Notes: generated by a model not told the origin, from the sequence alone. Shown: positions 1 to 8,717, counted from the first letter of the stretch. The stretch: 46,876 nucleotides of DNA from Woeseiaceae bacterium (GCA_030066655.1 JASJBE010000068.1:1-46876), one strand, 5' to 3'. Made by a program: numbers and translations.

Positions 1-1
1 C

Positions 2-829
2 GTCAGGGAGCGATCGGCCAACCTCGAATTCAGTTTCGTGGACATGACGGACATCTCGGCGATAGAGGACGCGATCACCGATAAGACCCGCATGATCTGG
101 CTGGAAACGCCGTCCAATCCGACGCTCAAGCTCGTGGACCTTGCCGCAGTCTTCGAACTGACGAAGGAGCGGGACATACTGCTCGTCGCCGACAACACGT
201 TCGCGACACCGTACATCCAGCGTCCGCTGGAGTTTGGCTTCGATATCGTCATGCACTCGGCGACCAAATTTCTCAACGGTCACTCTGACATGATCGGCGG
301 CGTTGCCGTCACGGCCGACGAGGGCCTTGCCGAGCGGCTGGCCTACCTGCAGAACTCGATTGGCGGGATTGGCGGTCCGTTCGACAGCTTTTTAGCGCTG
401 CGCGGCGTGAAGACGCTGGATGTGCGCATGGAGCGACACTGCAGCAACGCGATGACGATCGCGAAGTGGCTCAAAGGACAGGCGCTGGTCGACAGTGTCG
501 TGTATCCGGGACTGGCGTCACATCCGCAACACGAACTGGCGAGTAAGCAGATGAGCGCTTTCGGCGGTATCGTCACCTTCTACTTGAAGGGCGAGCTCGA
601 CAACGCCCGCCGGTTCCTCGAGCATTGCCATGTGTTTGCGCTCGCGGAAAGCCTCGGTGGCGTCGAGAGCCTGATCGAGCACCCGGCGATCATGACGCAC
701 GCATCCGTGCCCGAAGAGCGTCGCGCAGAACTCGGCATCTCGGATCAGTTGATTCGTTTGTCGGTCGGCATCGAGGCCGTCGAGGACCTGATTGCGGATC
801 TCGAAGGGGCGTTCGAGGCCGCCGGATAG
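2..829 (+). CDS. Cys/Met metabolism PLP-dependent enzyme (cystathionine gamma-synthase/lyase type), 5' truncated by window
   Basis: Fold-type I PLP enzyme of the trans-sulfuration family. The reading frame is open from base 2, so the N-terminal third of the protein lies outside the window and the first in-frame ATG at 38 is internal. Visible family marks are the PLP phosphate/aspartate region (VADNTFATPYIQRPLEFG), the Schiff-base lysine in SATKFLNGHSDMIGG, the FDSFLALRGVKTL segment, and the C-terminal SLGGVESLIEHP and RLSVGIE motifs. The SLGGVESL motif is typical of cystathionine gamma-synthase, gamma-lyase and O-succinylhomoserine sulfhydrylase alike, so the exact reaction (cysteine to homocysteine or the reverse) cannot be fixed from this part. 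The protein should be cytosolic and tetrameric. A membrane protein gene follows 28 bp downstream on the same strand. Confidence 0.9.
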   Translation, partial: VRERSANLEFSFVDMTDISAIEDAITDKTRMIWLETPSNPTLKLVDLAAVFELTKERDILLVADNTFATPYIQRPLEFGFDIVMHSATKFLNGHSDMIGGVAVTADEGLAERLAYLQNSIGGIGGPFDSFLALRGVKTLDVRMERHCSNAMTIAKWLKGQALVDSVVYPGLASHPQHELASKQMSAFGGIVTFYLKGELDNARRFLEHCHVFALAESLGGVESLIEHPAIMTHASVPEERRAELGISDQLIRLSVGIEAVEDLIADLEGAFEAAG

Positions 830-857
830 CCGTCAGGACATTCACTGGAGAACGATT

Positions 858-1352
858 TTGCCGGAAATAATCCCACTAGGTTGGTTCCACACCGTCACCG
901 GAATCGTGGCGCTTGTAAGCGGCGTCATCACGTTGTTCAAGTACAAGGAAATCTCATACCGCAACTTAAGTGGCGTGATCTACCTGGTCACGACATTGAT
1001 CACGGCCGCGACGGCGCTGATGATTTTTCAGCACGGCGGTTTCGGGGTCGCGCACGCGATGGGTGTCGCGGCGCTGATCGCGTTGGCGGTCGGCATGCTG
1101 GCAGAGGCTCGCAAGCTCTTCGGAAAATGGTCGCGGCACATACAGGCCTTCAGTTTCTCGGCCACGCTCCTTTTTCACTGCCTGCCCGCCGTCACGGATG
1201 GACTGTTACGGCTGCCGGTTGGCGATCCAATACTGACCTCGATCAATGATCCGATCATGCAGGCGAGTCACCTGGCGCTGTTTATCGCGTTCCTGATCGG
1301 CGTGGCGATCCAGCTGCGCTGGATTCAGCACCAGGCAAAAGCCAGTGCCTGA
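858..1352 (+). CDS. small four-helix membrane protein, DUF2306-like
   Basis: Predicted 164-residue integral membrane protein with four hydrophobic segments. I chose the TTG start at 858 because a GGAG ribosome site at 847-850 precedes it by 7 nt; the frame extends further upstream only into the preceding gene. The first helix carries a histidine (GWFHTVTG), followed by a polar loop (KYKEISYRNLSG), a second histidine-bearing loop (GGFGVAHAMG), a third (SATLLFHCLP) and a fourth (ASHLALF). This spacing of membrane histidines and an RxxSG loop resembles DUF2306 proteins, some of which may bind haem; that assignment is tentative. It probably shares a transcript with the PLP enzyme upstream. No function is established. 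Confidence 0.7.
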   Translation: MPEIIPLGWFHTVTGIVALVSGVITLFKYKEISYRNLSGVIYLVTTLITAATALMIFQHGGFGVAHAMGVAALIALAVGMLAEARKLFGKWSRHIQAFSFSATLLFHCLPAVTDGLLRLPVGDPILTSINDPIMQASHLALFIAFLIGVAIQLRWIQHQAKASA

Positions 1353-1384
1353 GGCCCGGCGTGAGCAATCGCCGGTAGCGAAGC

Positions 1385-1753
1385 TCAGGACGTCAGCCAG
1401 CTGACCGCCTCGTCCTCATCACGAAACACCATGACCGACATATTTTCGGACTCCCTGAAAACGCTGTGGATCCGGGAGACGCCAAAGGTCACGTCTTTCG
1501 AGGCAAGGATGGCGCCACGGCTATCGGGAATGTTTCTCGGCTTCGCTCCTTCGCCGAGATCAGTCAATTCGTCATACGTGAGATCGAGATCACAGTCGCG
1601 AATATCCCAGAGGCGACGGGGATGCAGAAACGTCCCGTCCTCGGTTATCGCGTCCAGCACCGTGATCACGTCCGCGTGACGCGCAACCCCACGCAGAGTT
1701 ACCCGGAGAAAACCCTCTGATGAATCCAGGTTGTAGCTGAAAGTATCGTCCAT
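1385..1753 (-). CDS. SpoIIAA/STAS-like small cytosolic protein
   Basis: A 122-residue soluble protein with the alternating strand-helix pattern of the SpoIIAA-like/STAS fold: a beta hairpin (GFLRVTLRGVA), a helix with ADVITVLDAI, a strand containing RLWDIRDCDLDL, a helix of about 15 residues, then ASKDVTFGVSRIHSVF and a C-terminal MSVMVFRDEDEAVSWL. Many proteobacterial proteins of this size and layout are annotated as STAS/SEC14-like with no known role. It has no signal peptide or membrane segment. The ATG at 1753 is the first start in the frame. It is convergent with the membrane protein gene, with 32 bp between stops. Function unknown. Confidence 0.7.
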   Translation of the reverse strand: MDDTFSYNLDSSEGFLRVTLRGVARHADVITVLDAITEDGTFLHPRRLWDIRDCDLDLTYDELTDLGEGAKPRNIPDSRGAILASKDVTFGVSRIHSVFRESENMSVMVFRDEDEAVSWLTS

Positions 1754-1993
1754 TGTGCACGCGGTACCCGGTCGATTCGCGGTTTAGAGGATTCGTGATG
1801 ACCGTTCGGCGCAAGGTATCACCGCTGCCGGGCGAATTCTTCGAGCGCTGTCACGTATTCGCAAAAGCTCCGAGTCTCGGCAAGAGATGTCAAAAAGGCA
1901 GCGGGAGCAGGGCAGTCATAACATTCACGCCTCGCCAGTTAAATGAGCGGCCCAGGCACCGCCCCTCCCGGACCTGGCGAATGCCTGCTGGTG
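1754..1993. other. intergenic stretch without a recognisable gene
   Basis: About 240 bp between the STAS-like gene start and the cytochrome gene end. Open frames cross it but show no family features and run antisense into the cytochrome gene. I see no strong hairpin or promoter that I would defend. Confidence 0.5.
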
Positions 1994-2458
1994 TCAGCGA
2001 ATACGGAAACTCGTGTGGCACGCGGCGCAGGCAGCGACGACGTCATGCAAAGCGACGTAGCTCCCGTTCAGGTCTCCGCTCGCGGCGACCGTTGCGAATC
2101 GGCTTGCCGCATCGTGCATGCCGTGCCCAATCTTCTTCATCTCTTTCGGCATGTATTTGCCCGGCCCCATTCCACGTCGAGTACCTTTGTGTTTTCCCAT
2201 GGAGCTCCTGCCCAGCCGCTCCTCGGCGACCTCGGCGGCTGTCGCAAGATCGTTGTCTGCGAGGTAACCCATGATCGAACTTAAGGCCATCAGGTGGTCG
2301 CGCATTTCCGCCCGCATCATGGCCTGCGTCTCGGCGGGCATTTCGACGAGTTCGCGATTGTCGGTTACGACACCGTCGGTCGCCGAGTCTCCTGCAAAGG
2401 AAAGACCGGCGCCGGCGAGGATCAGCGTGGCAATCAACAACGTCGCGTTTCGTTTCAT
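1994..2458 (-). CDS. cytochrome c'-family periplasmic haem protein
   Basis: A 154-residue protein with a Sec signal peptide (hydrophobic core from about residue 6, cleavage near LSFAGDS) and a single CxxCH haem motif, CAACH, placed eleven residues from the C-terminus followed by a basic tail. A C-terminal CxxCH after a four-helix bundle of about 130 residues is the hallmark of cytochrome c', a high-spin haem protein that binds NO or CO in the periplasm. A GAGG ribosome site lies 8 nt before the ATG at 2458. The gene starts 35 bp after the prfA stop on the same strand, so it sits where prmC would be expected and is probably read from the hemA-prfA transcript. Confidence 0.82.
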   Translation of the reverse strand: MKRNATLLIATLILAGAGLSFAGDSATDGVVTDNRELVEMPAETQAMMRAEMRDHLMALSSIMGYLADNDLATAAEVAEERLGRSSMGKHKGTRRGMGPGKYMPKEMKKIGHGMHDAASRFATVAASGDLNGSYVALHDVVAACAACHTSFRIR

Positions 2459-2493
2459 AGTCTTGGCCTCGAAGTTCAGTGCGCCCGCCAGCC

Positions 2494-3576
2494 TCAGTTC
2501 TCGAGCTCTGCCAGCCGGTCCGCCTGGTACTCGCTCTGCAGCGGGTCAATGACGGCCTCAATGCCACCCTCGAGAATTTCGTCCAGCTTATAAAGCGTCA
2601 GGTTGATCCGGTGGTCGGTGACTCGACCCTGCGGGTAATTATAAGTCCGTATGCGTTCCGAGCGATCGCCCGAGCCGACCAGCAGTTTGCGCTTTTCCGC
2701 CTGCTCGGTCTGCTGCGCACTCTGCTGTACGTCGATCAGACGCGCCTGCAGCAGCGACATCGCGCGTGCGCGATTCTTGTGCTGCGATCGCTCATCCTGG
2801 CATTCGACGACGATGCCGGTGGGCAGGTGAGTAAGCCGCACGGCCGAGTCCGTCTTATTGACGTGCTGGCCACCGGCGCCGGACGCGCGGTAGGTGTCGA
2901 CGCGTAGATCGGCCGTGTTGATTTCGACGGCTTCCAGCTCGTCGGGCTCGGGCAGCACGGCGACCGTGCACGCGGACGTGTGGATGCGTCCCTGCGACTC
3001 GGTGGCCGGCACGCGCTGCACCCGATGCGCGCCCGACTCGAACTTCAGTCGCGCATAGATGCCGCTGCCGGTGATCCGCGTGATGATTTCCTTGTAGCCA
3101 CCGTGCTCCCCGTCACGCGCACTCAAGACCTCGATCTGCCAGCGCATGCGCTCGGCGTACTTGGAGTACATGCGGAACAGGTCGCCAGCGAAAATCGCGG
3201 CCTCGTCACCGCCGGTGCCGGCGCGGATCTCCAGAAAGACGTTGCTGTTGTCGTACGGATCAGGCGGGATCAGCGATTTCTGCAAGTCGGTCAGCAGCGT
3301 CTCCTGCTCCGGCCGAAGTTTGCTGAGTTCGTCTTCCCCCATCTCACGGAGCTCGTCGTCGTCGCCGGAGGCCATCTCTTCGGCCTCCTCGATATCGCCC
3401 GACAATGTCTCGTAGCGCTTGAACAGCTGCACGACGGGTTCTACACGCGAGTATTCCTGCGACAGCTCACGAAACTTGTCCTGGTCGCTGATGATCTCGG
3501 GGTCTGCGAGCAGGCCCTCGAGTTCTTCGAAACGTTCGCAGACCGTCTCCAGCCGATTTCTGATCGAGTCCTTCAC
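2494..3576 (-). CDS. prfA: peptide chain release factor 1
   Basis: Class I release factor of 360 residues, the usual length for RF1, which recognises UAA and UAG in the ribosomal A site and triggers peptide release. The PAT tripeptide that reads the stop codon is present in [12 protein letters not shown], and the catalytic GGQ motif in [16 protein letters not shown], whose glutamine is the substrate of PrmC methylation. The acidic N-terminal coiled domain (residues about 1-110) is complete. The ATG overlaps the hemA stop by 4 bp (ATGA), so translation is coupled to hemA. prmC, the usual next gene, is absent here; a cytochrome c' gene follows instead. Confidence 0.98.
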   Translation of the reverse strand: MKDSIRNRLETVCERFEELEGLLADPEIISDQDKFRELSQEYSRVEPVVQLFKRYETLSGDIEEAEEMASGDDDELREMGEDELSKLRPEQETLLTDLQKSLIPPDPYDNSNVFLEIRAGTGGDEAAIFAGDLFRMYSKYAERMRWQIEVLSARDGEHGGYKEIITRITGSGIYARLKFESGAHRVQRVPATESQGRIHTSACTVAVLPEPDELEAVEINTADLRVDTYRASGAGGQHVNKTDSAVRLTHLPTGIVVECQDERSQHKNRARAMSLLQARLIDVQQSAQQTEQAEKRKLLVGSGDRSERIRTYNYPQGRVTDHRINLTLYKLDEILEGGIEAVIDPLQSEYQADRLAELEN

Positions 3577-4838
3577 TCGCCATCGCCGTCCTTGTCGATG
3601 CCGAACAAGGTCTGCGCCGACTTGATCAACGCCTCGTCGGAGGACTCCGCCGCCTCGCGCAGGCGGACGCTCGGGTTGTGCAGCAGCTTCTTCATAACGG
3701 CCGCCGTCGCGTACTCGACAATCTCGCCCTCGCTGACACCCTGGGCCAGGCGGCGTCTCGCCTGCAGCATGACTTCCTCGCGGATGCTCTCGGCGTGGTC
3801 TCTGAGTGACGTGATGATCGGCGCGACCTGCTTCGCGCGCTGCACCGACAGGTATCGCGCCAGCTCGTCGCCCAGAATCCGGTCCGCATCGATCGCCGCC
3901 TGCGCCCGGGCGCCGATACTCTCGGTGATCATGTTGTCGAGGTCATCGATCGTGAACAGGTAGACATCGTCCAGCTTGGACACGGACGGCTCGATGTCCC
4001 GCGGAACCGCGATGTCGACGGCCACGATAGGACGGCGTTTGCGCGCTTTCACCGCGGCCTTCATATCCGCCCGCGTCAGTATCGGCTCCGGGCTGGCGGT
4101 CGACGTAATCACGATGTCGGCTTCCGGCAGTGTTCCGCGAAGCTCGGACAGCGGCAGCGCGTAGCCATCGAACTCATGCGCCAGCGCACGCGCTCGCTCC
4201 AGGCTCCGATTCGCGACAAATAGCCGCCCGATATTCTTGGACCGCAGATGCCGCGCGACCAGTTCGACAGTAACGCCGGCGCCGATCAACAGTGCGGTAT
4301 GCTTCTCGAAGCCGGCAAAGAACTGCTTGGCCAGGTCGACGGCGGCATAGGCGACAGACACCGGGCTCGAGCCGATCTCGGTATCCGTCCTGACTTTCTT
4401 GGCGGCCGAGAAGCTGTGCTGGAACACCTGCGTCAGCGCAGAACCGGTTGTGCCCGCCGACTGGGCCTCACGATACGCATCCTTCAGCTGACCGAGTATC
4501 TGTGGTTCGCCGAGCACCATGGAATCCAGCCCGCAGGCTACCCGGAACAGGTGGCGGATGGCGTCATCGCCCTGCTTGCGGAACAAGGACTGCCTGACGA
4601 CGTCCCCCAGTCCGCGGCTGTCCGTGAGCCACGCCTGCAGACGATCGCTTCCGGCCTCGTCAGCAACGATATAGAACTCCGTTCGATTGCAGGTCGAGAG
4701 CAGCACCGCCTCTTCGACACCCTCGAGTTGTCGGACGTCCTTAAGAGCGGCGGGCAGCTCGTCGCCGGCGAATACAACTTGTTCGCGAACTTCGACAGGT
4801 GCCGTGTTATGGTTCAGACCGAGTATTTTCAGCGGCAT
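3573..4838 (-). CDS. hemA: glutamyl-tRNA reductase
   Basis: NADPH-dependent reductase that converts glutamyl-tRNA to glutamate-1-semialdehyde, the first committed step of C5 haem and sirohaem synthesis. The protein is 421 residues, normal for the family. The catalytic cysteine is in [11 protein letters not shown] (about residue 50), followed by the substrate-binding [16 protein letters not shown] motif, the Rossmann domain ([28 protein letters not shown]) and the C-terminal dimerisation helix. It is the first gene of a hemA-prfA unit and is divergent from the TPR gene at 4995, the same arrangement as in pseudomonads. The N-terminus [16 protein letters not shown] confirms the ATG at 4838. Confidence 0.98.
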   Translation of the reverse strand: MPLKILGLNHNTAPVEVREQVVFAGDELPAALKDVRQLEGVEEAVLLSTCNRTEFYIVADEAGSDRLQAWLTDSRGLGDVVRQSLFRKQGDDAIRHLFRVACGLDSMVLGEPQILGQLKDAYREAQSAGTTGSALTQVFQHSFSAAKKVRTDTEIGSSPVSVAYAAVDLAKQFFAGFEKHTALLIGAGVTVELVARHLRSKNIGRLFVANRSLERARALAHEFDGYALPLSELRGTLPEADIVITSTASPEPILTRADMKAAVKARKRRPIVAVDIAVPRDIEPSVSKLDDVYLFTIDDLDNMITESIGARAQAAIDADRILGDELARYLSVQRAKQVAPIITSLRDHAESIREEVMLQARRRLAQGVSEGEIVEYATAAVMKKLLHNPSVRLREAAESSDEALIKSAQTLFGIDKDGDGE

Positions 4839-4994
4839 ATCAGGTCTTTAGCAGGGTGCCGTCGGCGAACCTCAGGAATTCAGGAGTGCGTATCATAAGC
4901 GAACTGGCGACGCAGTTCCTTGTCAGTTAGTACGGCGCATCGAAAAGACACGCGGTCGACAAACCGCGATATCAGGATGATAGAACAACCCAAC

Positions 4995-6665
4995 ATGTCT
5001 ATAAATTTATCACGCTTGTGGCTGACTGGTTTTGTACTGGTCGCGGCAATCCTGGCCGGTCGGGCTGACGCTGCAGATCGCAGTGCCGACGAGTATATCG
5101 AAATGGCCCGCGAGGGTATGCAGGTTGGCGAGTATCTCGCCGCCGCGACCAACTTTCGAAAGGCGGCCGAGGCCGGCGACTCGGTCGATATCGCACAGCA
5201 GGCCACGCGAATTGCGTTCGGCTTCGGTTTCGACGACGAGGCGCTCAAAGCGGCCGAGCGCTGGCTGAAACTCGATAAGGACAGCGAGCAGGCCTTGCTT
5301 TATGTCGCGAGGCTGCAGCTCCGTGACGGGCGCAATCGCGCGTCGCGCCGCAGTTTCAAGCGTCTCTTGAAGCTCGACGACGGGCCGGCCGAGCAACGGC
5401 TGCTGTCGCTCGTGCAGGTGCTGGCCGACGAAGAACCTGAGCCGGCCTACGAGATCATGCAATACCTCGCCAAGCCTTATGGCGACTCGGCCTATGCGAA
5501 CTACGCCGTTGCCGTTATGGCCATGTCCGCCGACGATATGGAAGAGGCGCGCGATCGGGCGGCGCTCGCCGTCGAACAGGATCCCGACTGGCTCAAGGCC
5601 AAGTTGCTGTACGCGCGAGCACTGCTCTTGAACGGCAGCGCGGACGAAGCCATCGACTACACGGCGCGGATCATCGGCGACGACCCGGATCCGGATCCCG
5701 ACGCACGGCTCGAGCTGGCATTGATGATGATGTCCCTCGACCGAAACGATGATGCGCTCAGCCAGGTGAACCAGGTGATTCTAGAGCAGCCGTCGCGGGC
5801 CGACGCGCTGCGCCTGATGGCGATCATCAATTTTCGGCAGCAGAACCTGGACGCAGCGCAGGCCGATTTCGAGGACCTGCTTGCGACGCGACGCTACACG
5901 AACGATGCGTTGTACTACCTCGCGAGGATTGCGGACTTTCGTGGCGAGGTGGATTCGGCGATACGCTTTTACGCGGCCGTGAGCGGCGGCGGAAATGCCG
6001 TCATATCGCAACGCCGCGCCGCGGCGCTGCTGGCGTTCGAACGGGAAGAGCCCGACCAGGCTGTCGCGCTGCTCGATCGATTCACGTCCGACAACCCGGG
6101 CTACGCAATCGACATGGTATTGGCGAAGGGGCAGCTGCTGACGTCACTGGAGCGCTACGACGATGCGCTGGTTTACTACGATCGTTATGTGGAATTCAGG
6201 CCCGACGCCGAGGGCGGCATGCTCGGGCGCGCGGAATTGTTGCTGAGAATGGATCGCCTCGATGATTCGATCAGTCAGTATCGGGCGGCCGTAAAGAAGT
6301 TCCCGGAGAGTGCGACCTCGCTGAACGCGCTGGGCTACACGCTGGCCGACCGCACCGACAAGTACGTCGAGGCGGATAAGCTGATACGCAAGGCACTGGA
6401 ATACCGGCCGGACGATCCGGCCATCATCGACAGCATGGGCTGGGTGCTTTTCCGTCTCGGCGAAAACGAGGAAGCGCTGGTTTGGCTCGAGAAGGCCTAC
6501 GCAGGTTTTCCGGACCCCGAGGTAGCGGCACACATCGTTGAGGTGCTACACGCGCTGGATCGCCACGAAGAGGCGCTCGAGCGCCTCGTCAAGGCGGAAG
6601 AACGAGATCCTGAAAACTCACTGCTCGAAGATGTCCGTGAACGGCTCTACCCGGACGCTGAGTAG
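4995..6665 (+). CDS. exported tetratricopeptide repeat protein of the hemA-lolB locus
   Basis: A TPR solenoid protein of about 556 residues. An N-terminal hydrophobic segment ending RADAAD is a probable Sec signal, so the protein likely acts in the periplasm or at the outer membrane. Repeats of the A-x-x-x-x-x-x-x-Y/G-x-x-D/E-A type run throughout, with the clearest pairs near the C-terminus (LNALGYTLAD, IDSMGWVLFRLGENEEALVWLEKAY). The last repeats closely resemble those of the TPR protein encoded next to lolB in Pseudomonas. ATG codons at 4977 and 4995 are both possible; AGGA at 4974 is too close to the former and far from the latter, so the start is uncertain. It overlaps lolB by 35 bp. Confidence 0.9.
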   Translation: MSINLSRLWLTGFVLVAAILAGRADAADRSADEYIEMAREGMQVGEYLAAATNFRKAAEAGDSVDIAQQATRIAFGFGFDDEALKAAERWLKLDKDSEQALLYVARLQLRDGRNRASRRSFKRLLKLDDGPAEQRLLSLVQVLADEEPEPAYEIMQYLAKPYGDSAYANYAVAVMAMSADDMEEARDRAALAVEQDPDWLKAKLLYARALLLNGSADEAIDYTARIIGDDPDPDPDARLELALMMMSLDRNDDALSQVNQVILEQPSRADALRLMAIINFRQQNLDAAQADFEDLLATRRYTNDALYYLARIADFRGEVDSAIRFYAAVSGGGNAVISQRRAAALLAFEREEPDQAVALLDRFTSDNPGYAIDMVLAKGQLLTSLERYDDALVYYDRYVEFRPDAEGGMLGRAELLLRMDRLDDSISQYRAAVKKFPESATSLNALGYTLADRTDKYVEADKLIRKALEYRPDDPAIIDSMGWVLFRLGENEEALVWLEKAYAGFPDPEVAAHIVEVLHALDRHEEALERLVKAEERDPENSLLEDVRERLYPDAE

Positions 6666-7260
6666 GACTGCCTGGCTCGTCGCCGCGACAGCGCTGCTCG
6701 CCGGTTGCGCGACGACGCGTAAGGAGACGATCGAACTCCCGGACCTGACCGACTGGGCCGCACGCCAGGCCACGCTGGCCGCGAGCGAGCAGTGGTACCT
6801 GAAAGGCCGCATCGGTATCCGTACAGAAGACGACGGCTTCAATGCCAAGTTGCGCTGGACGCAGGACAGGCGGCGTTTCGATGCGCAGGTCAGCGGTCCT
6901 TTGGGCATCGGCAACGTCAAGCTCGAGGGTGACCAGCGTTCCGTGACGCTGACGGACAAGGACGGCGTCGAGACGCGTCTCGGCGATGCCGAGACGGAAC
7001 TCTACCTGCGCTACGGATGGACGATACCGGTCGGATCGTTGCCATTCTGGCTGCTGGGTATCCCGGACCCCGACCGCCCGGCCGAGACGGAGGTCGACGC
7101 ATCCGGCAAGCTGGTCCGCCTTGAACAGGGTGGCTGGGACGTTAGTTTCAATCGCTACCGCGACGGCGCCGGGCAGGAGCTTCCCGGCAGGATTACCGCC
7201 AGCAGCAGTACGACTCGCGTCCGCATCGTCATCGACGACTGGCGGTTTTTCGCCCAGTAG
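6631..7260 (+). CDS. lolB: outer membrane lipoprotein insertion factor LolB
   Basis: Lipoprotein of about 209 residues that accepts lipoproteins from LolA and inserts them into the outer membrane. A signal peptide ends in the lipobox LLAGC with Cys at about residue 25. The mature domain has family marks: WYLKGRIGIRTEDDGFNAKLRWTQ, then SGPLGIGNVKLEGD, LYLRYGWTIPVGSLPFWLLGIPDP (the exposed hydrophobic loop region) and the closing VRIVIDDWRF. The ATG at 6631 gives a proper signal peptide and lies inside the end of the TPR gene, suggesting translational coupling. In related genomes ispE follows directly; here the next genes are tRNA-Gln and prs, and no ispE frame is present. Confidence 0.95.
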   Translation: MSVNGSTRTLSRTAWLVAATALLAGCATTRKETIELPDLTDWAARQATLAASEQWYLKGRIGIRTEDDGFNAKLRWTQDRRRFDAQVSGPLGIGNVKLEGDQRSVTLTDKDGVETRLGDAETELYLRYGWTIPVGSLPFWLLGIPDPDRPAETEVDASGKLVRLEQGGWDVSFNRYRDGAGQELPGRITASSSTTRVRIVIDDWRFFAQ

Positions 7261-7281
7261 CGGAACCTTTCCGACATCGCG

Positions 7282-7310
7282 TTGACACCTCACAGAGCGA
7301 AACGCACAAT
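7282..7310 (+). promoter_or_regulatory. sigma70-type promoter of tRNA-Gln (and probably prs)
   Basis: A perfect -35 hexamer TTGACA at 7282-7287 is followed, after 17 bp, by CACAAT at 7305-7310. Transcription would start near 7317, giving a 30-nt leader before the tRNA. The tRNA-Met promoter in this window has the same form (TTGACA, 17 bp, GACAAT), which supports both. Confidence 0.65.
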
Positions 7311-7346
7311 TGCCGCTCACGCAGGTTGACAAGAACAATAACTAAT

Positions 7347-7421
7347 TGGGGCGTAGCCAAGTGGTAAGGCAACGGGTTTTGATCCCGTCATGCGCAGGTT
7401 CGAATCCTGCCGCCCCAGCCA
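7347..7421 (+). tRNA. tRNA-Gln (anticodon TTG)
   Basis: A 75-nt tRNA with encoded CCA. Acceptor TGGGGCG (7347-7353) pairs with CGCCCCA (7411-7417), discriminator G at 7418, CCA at 7419-7421. The anticodon stem ACGGG/CCCGT encloses loop TTTTGAT with anticodon TTG at 7379-7381. The T arm has the canonical GTTCGAATC loop region. It lies between lolB and prs as in other gammaproteobacteria and may be processed from a transcript continuing into prs 25 bp downstream. Confidence 0.97.
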
Positions 7422-7446
7422 ACAACGATTCAAGGGAGAAACGGGC

Positions 7447-8400
7447 GTGGAAATAGCATCGATGGCGGTATTCACCGGGAACGCCAACCCGGAACTCGCC
7501 CAGGCTATCGCTCGGACATTGATGATCCCGCTCGCCAGGGCGCATGTTGGCCGCTTCAGCGACGGTGAAATCACCGTAGAGATTCTCGAAAACGTCCGCG
7601 GCAGGGACGTATTCATCGTACAGCCGACGTGCCCGCCGTCATCCGACAACCTGATGGAGCTGCTCGTTATGGCGGACGCGGCCAAGCGAGCCTCCGCTGC
7701 CCGAATAACCGCGGTCATTCCGTACTTCGGTTTTGCGCGGCAGGACCGGCGACCGCGCGCGGCGCGCGTTCCCATCACGGCCAAGCTGGTCGCCCAGCTG
7801 ATCGAGGCTGCCGGTGTCGACCGCGTACTAACCGTCGATCTGCACGCTGACCAGATCCAGGGCTTTTTCGATATCGCCGTCGACAATGTCTACGCGTCGC
7901 CCATCCTGCTTGGCGACGTCTGGAAACAGAAGTTCGATGACATGGTTGTCGTGTCGCCGGATGTCGGCGGCGTGGTCCGCGCAAGAGCGCTGGCCAAGCG
8001 GCTCGACGACGCTGACCTGGTCATCATCGACAAGCGCCGTGACCGCGCCAACCAGTCTGAGGTCATGAACATCATCGGCGAAGTCGAAGGCAAGAATTGC
8101 GTCATGATCGATGACATGGTCGACACGGCCGGAACGCTTTGCCAGGCGGCAGCGGCGCTGAAAGACCGGGGCGCGACCAGCGTCAGTGCGTACATCACGC
8201 ATGCTGTCCTAAGCGGTCCCGCCGTCGGCCGCATCGCCAAGTCGGCCCTCGATGAGATTGTCGTGACCGATACGATCCCGCTGTCAAAGGACGCCAGGGC
8301 CTGCGACAAGATCCGGCAGCTCTCGACGGCGGAGCTCCTGGCAGAGACCATGCGCAGGATTAGCTACGAGGAATCCGTCTCGTCCCTATACGTAGACTGA
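7447..8400 (+). CDS. prs: ribose-phosphate pyrophosphokinase (PRPP synthetase)
   Basis: Class I PRPP synthetase of 317 residues, making phosphoribosyl pyrophosphate from ribose 5-phosphate and ATP for purine, pyrimidine, histidine, tryptophan and NAD synthesis. The catalytic flexible loop is [10 protein letters not shown], the ATP-binding segment [11 protein letters not shown], the metal-binding histidine segment [11 protein letters not shown], and the PRPP/ribose-phosphate loop [12 protein letters not shown]. The N-terminus [18 protein letters not shown] (formyl-Met from GTG) has the family's FTGNANPEL motif. The GTG at 7447 is chosen because AGGGAG precedes it by 7-8 nt; frames upstream run back into the tRNA. 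A hairpin begins at the stop codon. Confidence 0.98.
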   Translation: MEIASMAVFTGNANPELAQAIARTLMIPLARAHVGRFSDGEITVEILENVRGRDVFIVQPTCPPSSDNLMELLVMADAAKRASAARITAVIPYFGFARQDRRPRAARVPITAKLVAQLIEAAGVDRVLTVDLHADQIQGFFDIAVDNVYASPILLGDVWKQKFDDMVVVSPDVGGVVRARALAKRLDDADLVIIDKRRDRANQSEVMNIIGEVEGKNCVMIDDMVDTAGTLCQAAAALKDRGATSVSAYITHAVLSGPAVGRIAKSALDEIVVTDTIPLSKDARACDKIRQLSTAELLAETMRRISYEESVSSLYVD

Positions 8401-8513
8401 ATCGCGTTCAGTCGGGCTGATACTTCGTTGAATTCGCTCGCGAATGCGTCACGTACTTGACGTACGCTCCTTGCAAACGCCTTCGCCTCGTCTCAGCCGC
8501 AACTGAACGCGAT
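8401..8513. repeat. 113-bp imperfect palindrome, possible MITE-like or REP-like element
   Basis: Perfect 12-bp terminal inverted repeats, ATCGCGTTCAGT at 8401-8412 and its complement at 8502-8513. Partial complementarity continues inward (CGGGCTGA against TCAGCCG) and reaches a central CGTAC/GTACG core around 8450-8463. The element abuts the prs stop codon, and its left end also forms a small hairpin with it (GACTGAA/TTCAGTC, 8395-8413). No gene fits here. Copies elsewhere in the genome would show whether it is a repeat family. Confidence 0.55.
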
Positions 8514-8541
8514 TGCCAATAGACCGCGATTGCCAATAGAC
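8508..8541. repeat. two tandem copies of a 17-bp repeat
   Basis: CGCGATTGCCAATAGAC occurs exactly twice in direct tandem, at 8508-8524 and 8525-8541. It overlaps the right terminal repeat of the palindromic element by 6 bp. No CRISPR character: there is no spacer. Confidence 0.85.
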
Positions 8542-8576
8542 AACGTGTTCTCTCCCAGGAATTCTCTGCGCGGCCC

Positions 8577-8629
8577 CGCGAATCAAGTGGTTGATTTCAC
8601 TGGCGATTCGCGCGGCGCTGCGCTATAGT
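8577..8629 (+). promoter_or_regulatory. stem-loop and -10 element upstream of rplY
   Basis: CGCGAATC (8577-8584) and GATTCGCG (8605-8612) form a perfect 8-bp inverted repeat. An inner AGTG/CACT pair (8586-8589, 8598-8601) extends it. A good -10 hexamer TATAGT lies at 8624-8629, about 88 bp before rplY, but no clear -35 sits 17 bp upstream, where the right arm of the palindrome lies. A regulator binding the palindrome could substitute for a -35; this is inference. Confidence 0.4.
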
Positions 8630-8717
8630 GCGCCACCTTGTCGGCGCCGGTCGCAGGCTTCGACGAGTGTTAGATCAAAATTTTCCAATCCAATCAATCA
8701 GTTAACGGAGTTCAGTC

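Noticed and set aside
1753-2274. 173-codon plus-strand frame
   Set aside because: Runs antisense into the cytochrome c' gene and has Arg/Ser/Pro-rich shadow composition.
2980-3963. 327-codon plus-strand open frame
   Set aside because: Antisense to prfA and hemA, with no family features.
8508-8541. CRISPR repeat
   Set aside because: Only two units, no spacer, no cas genes.
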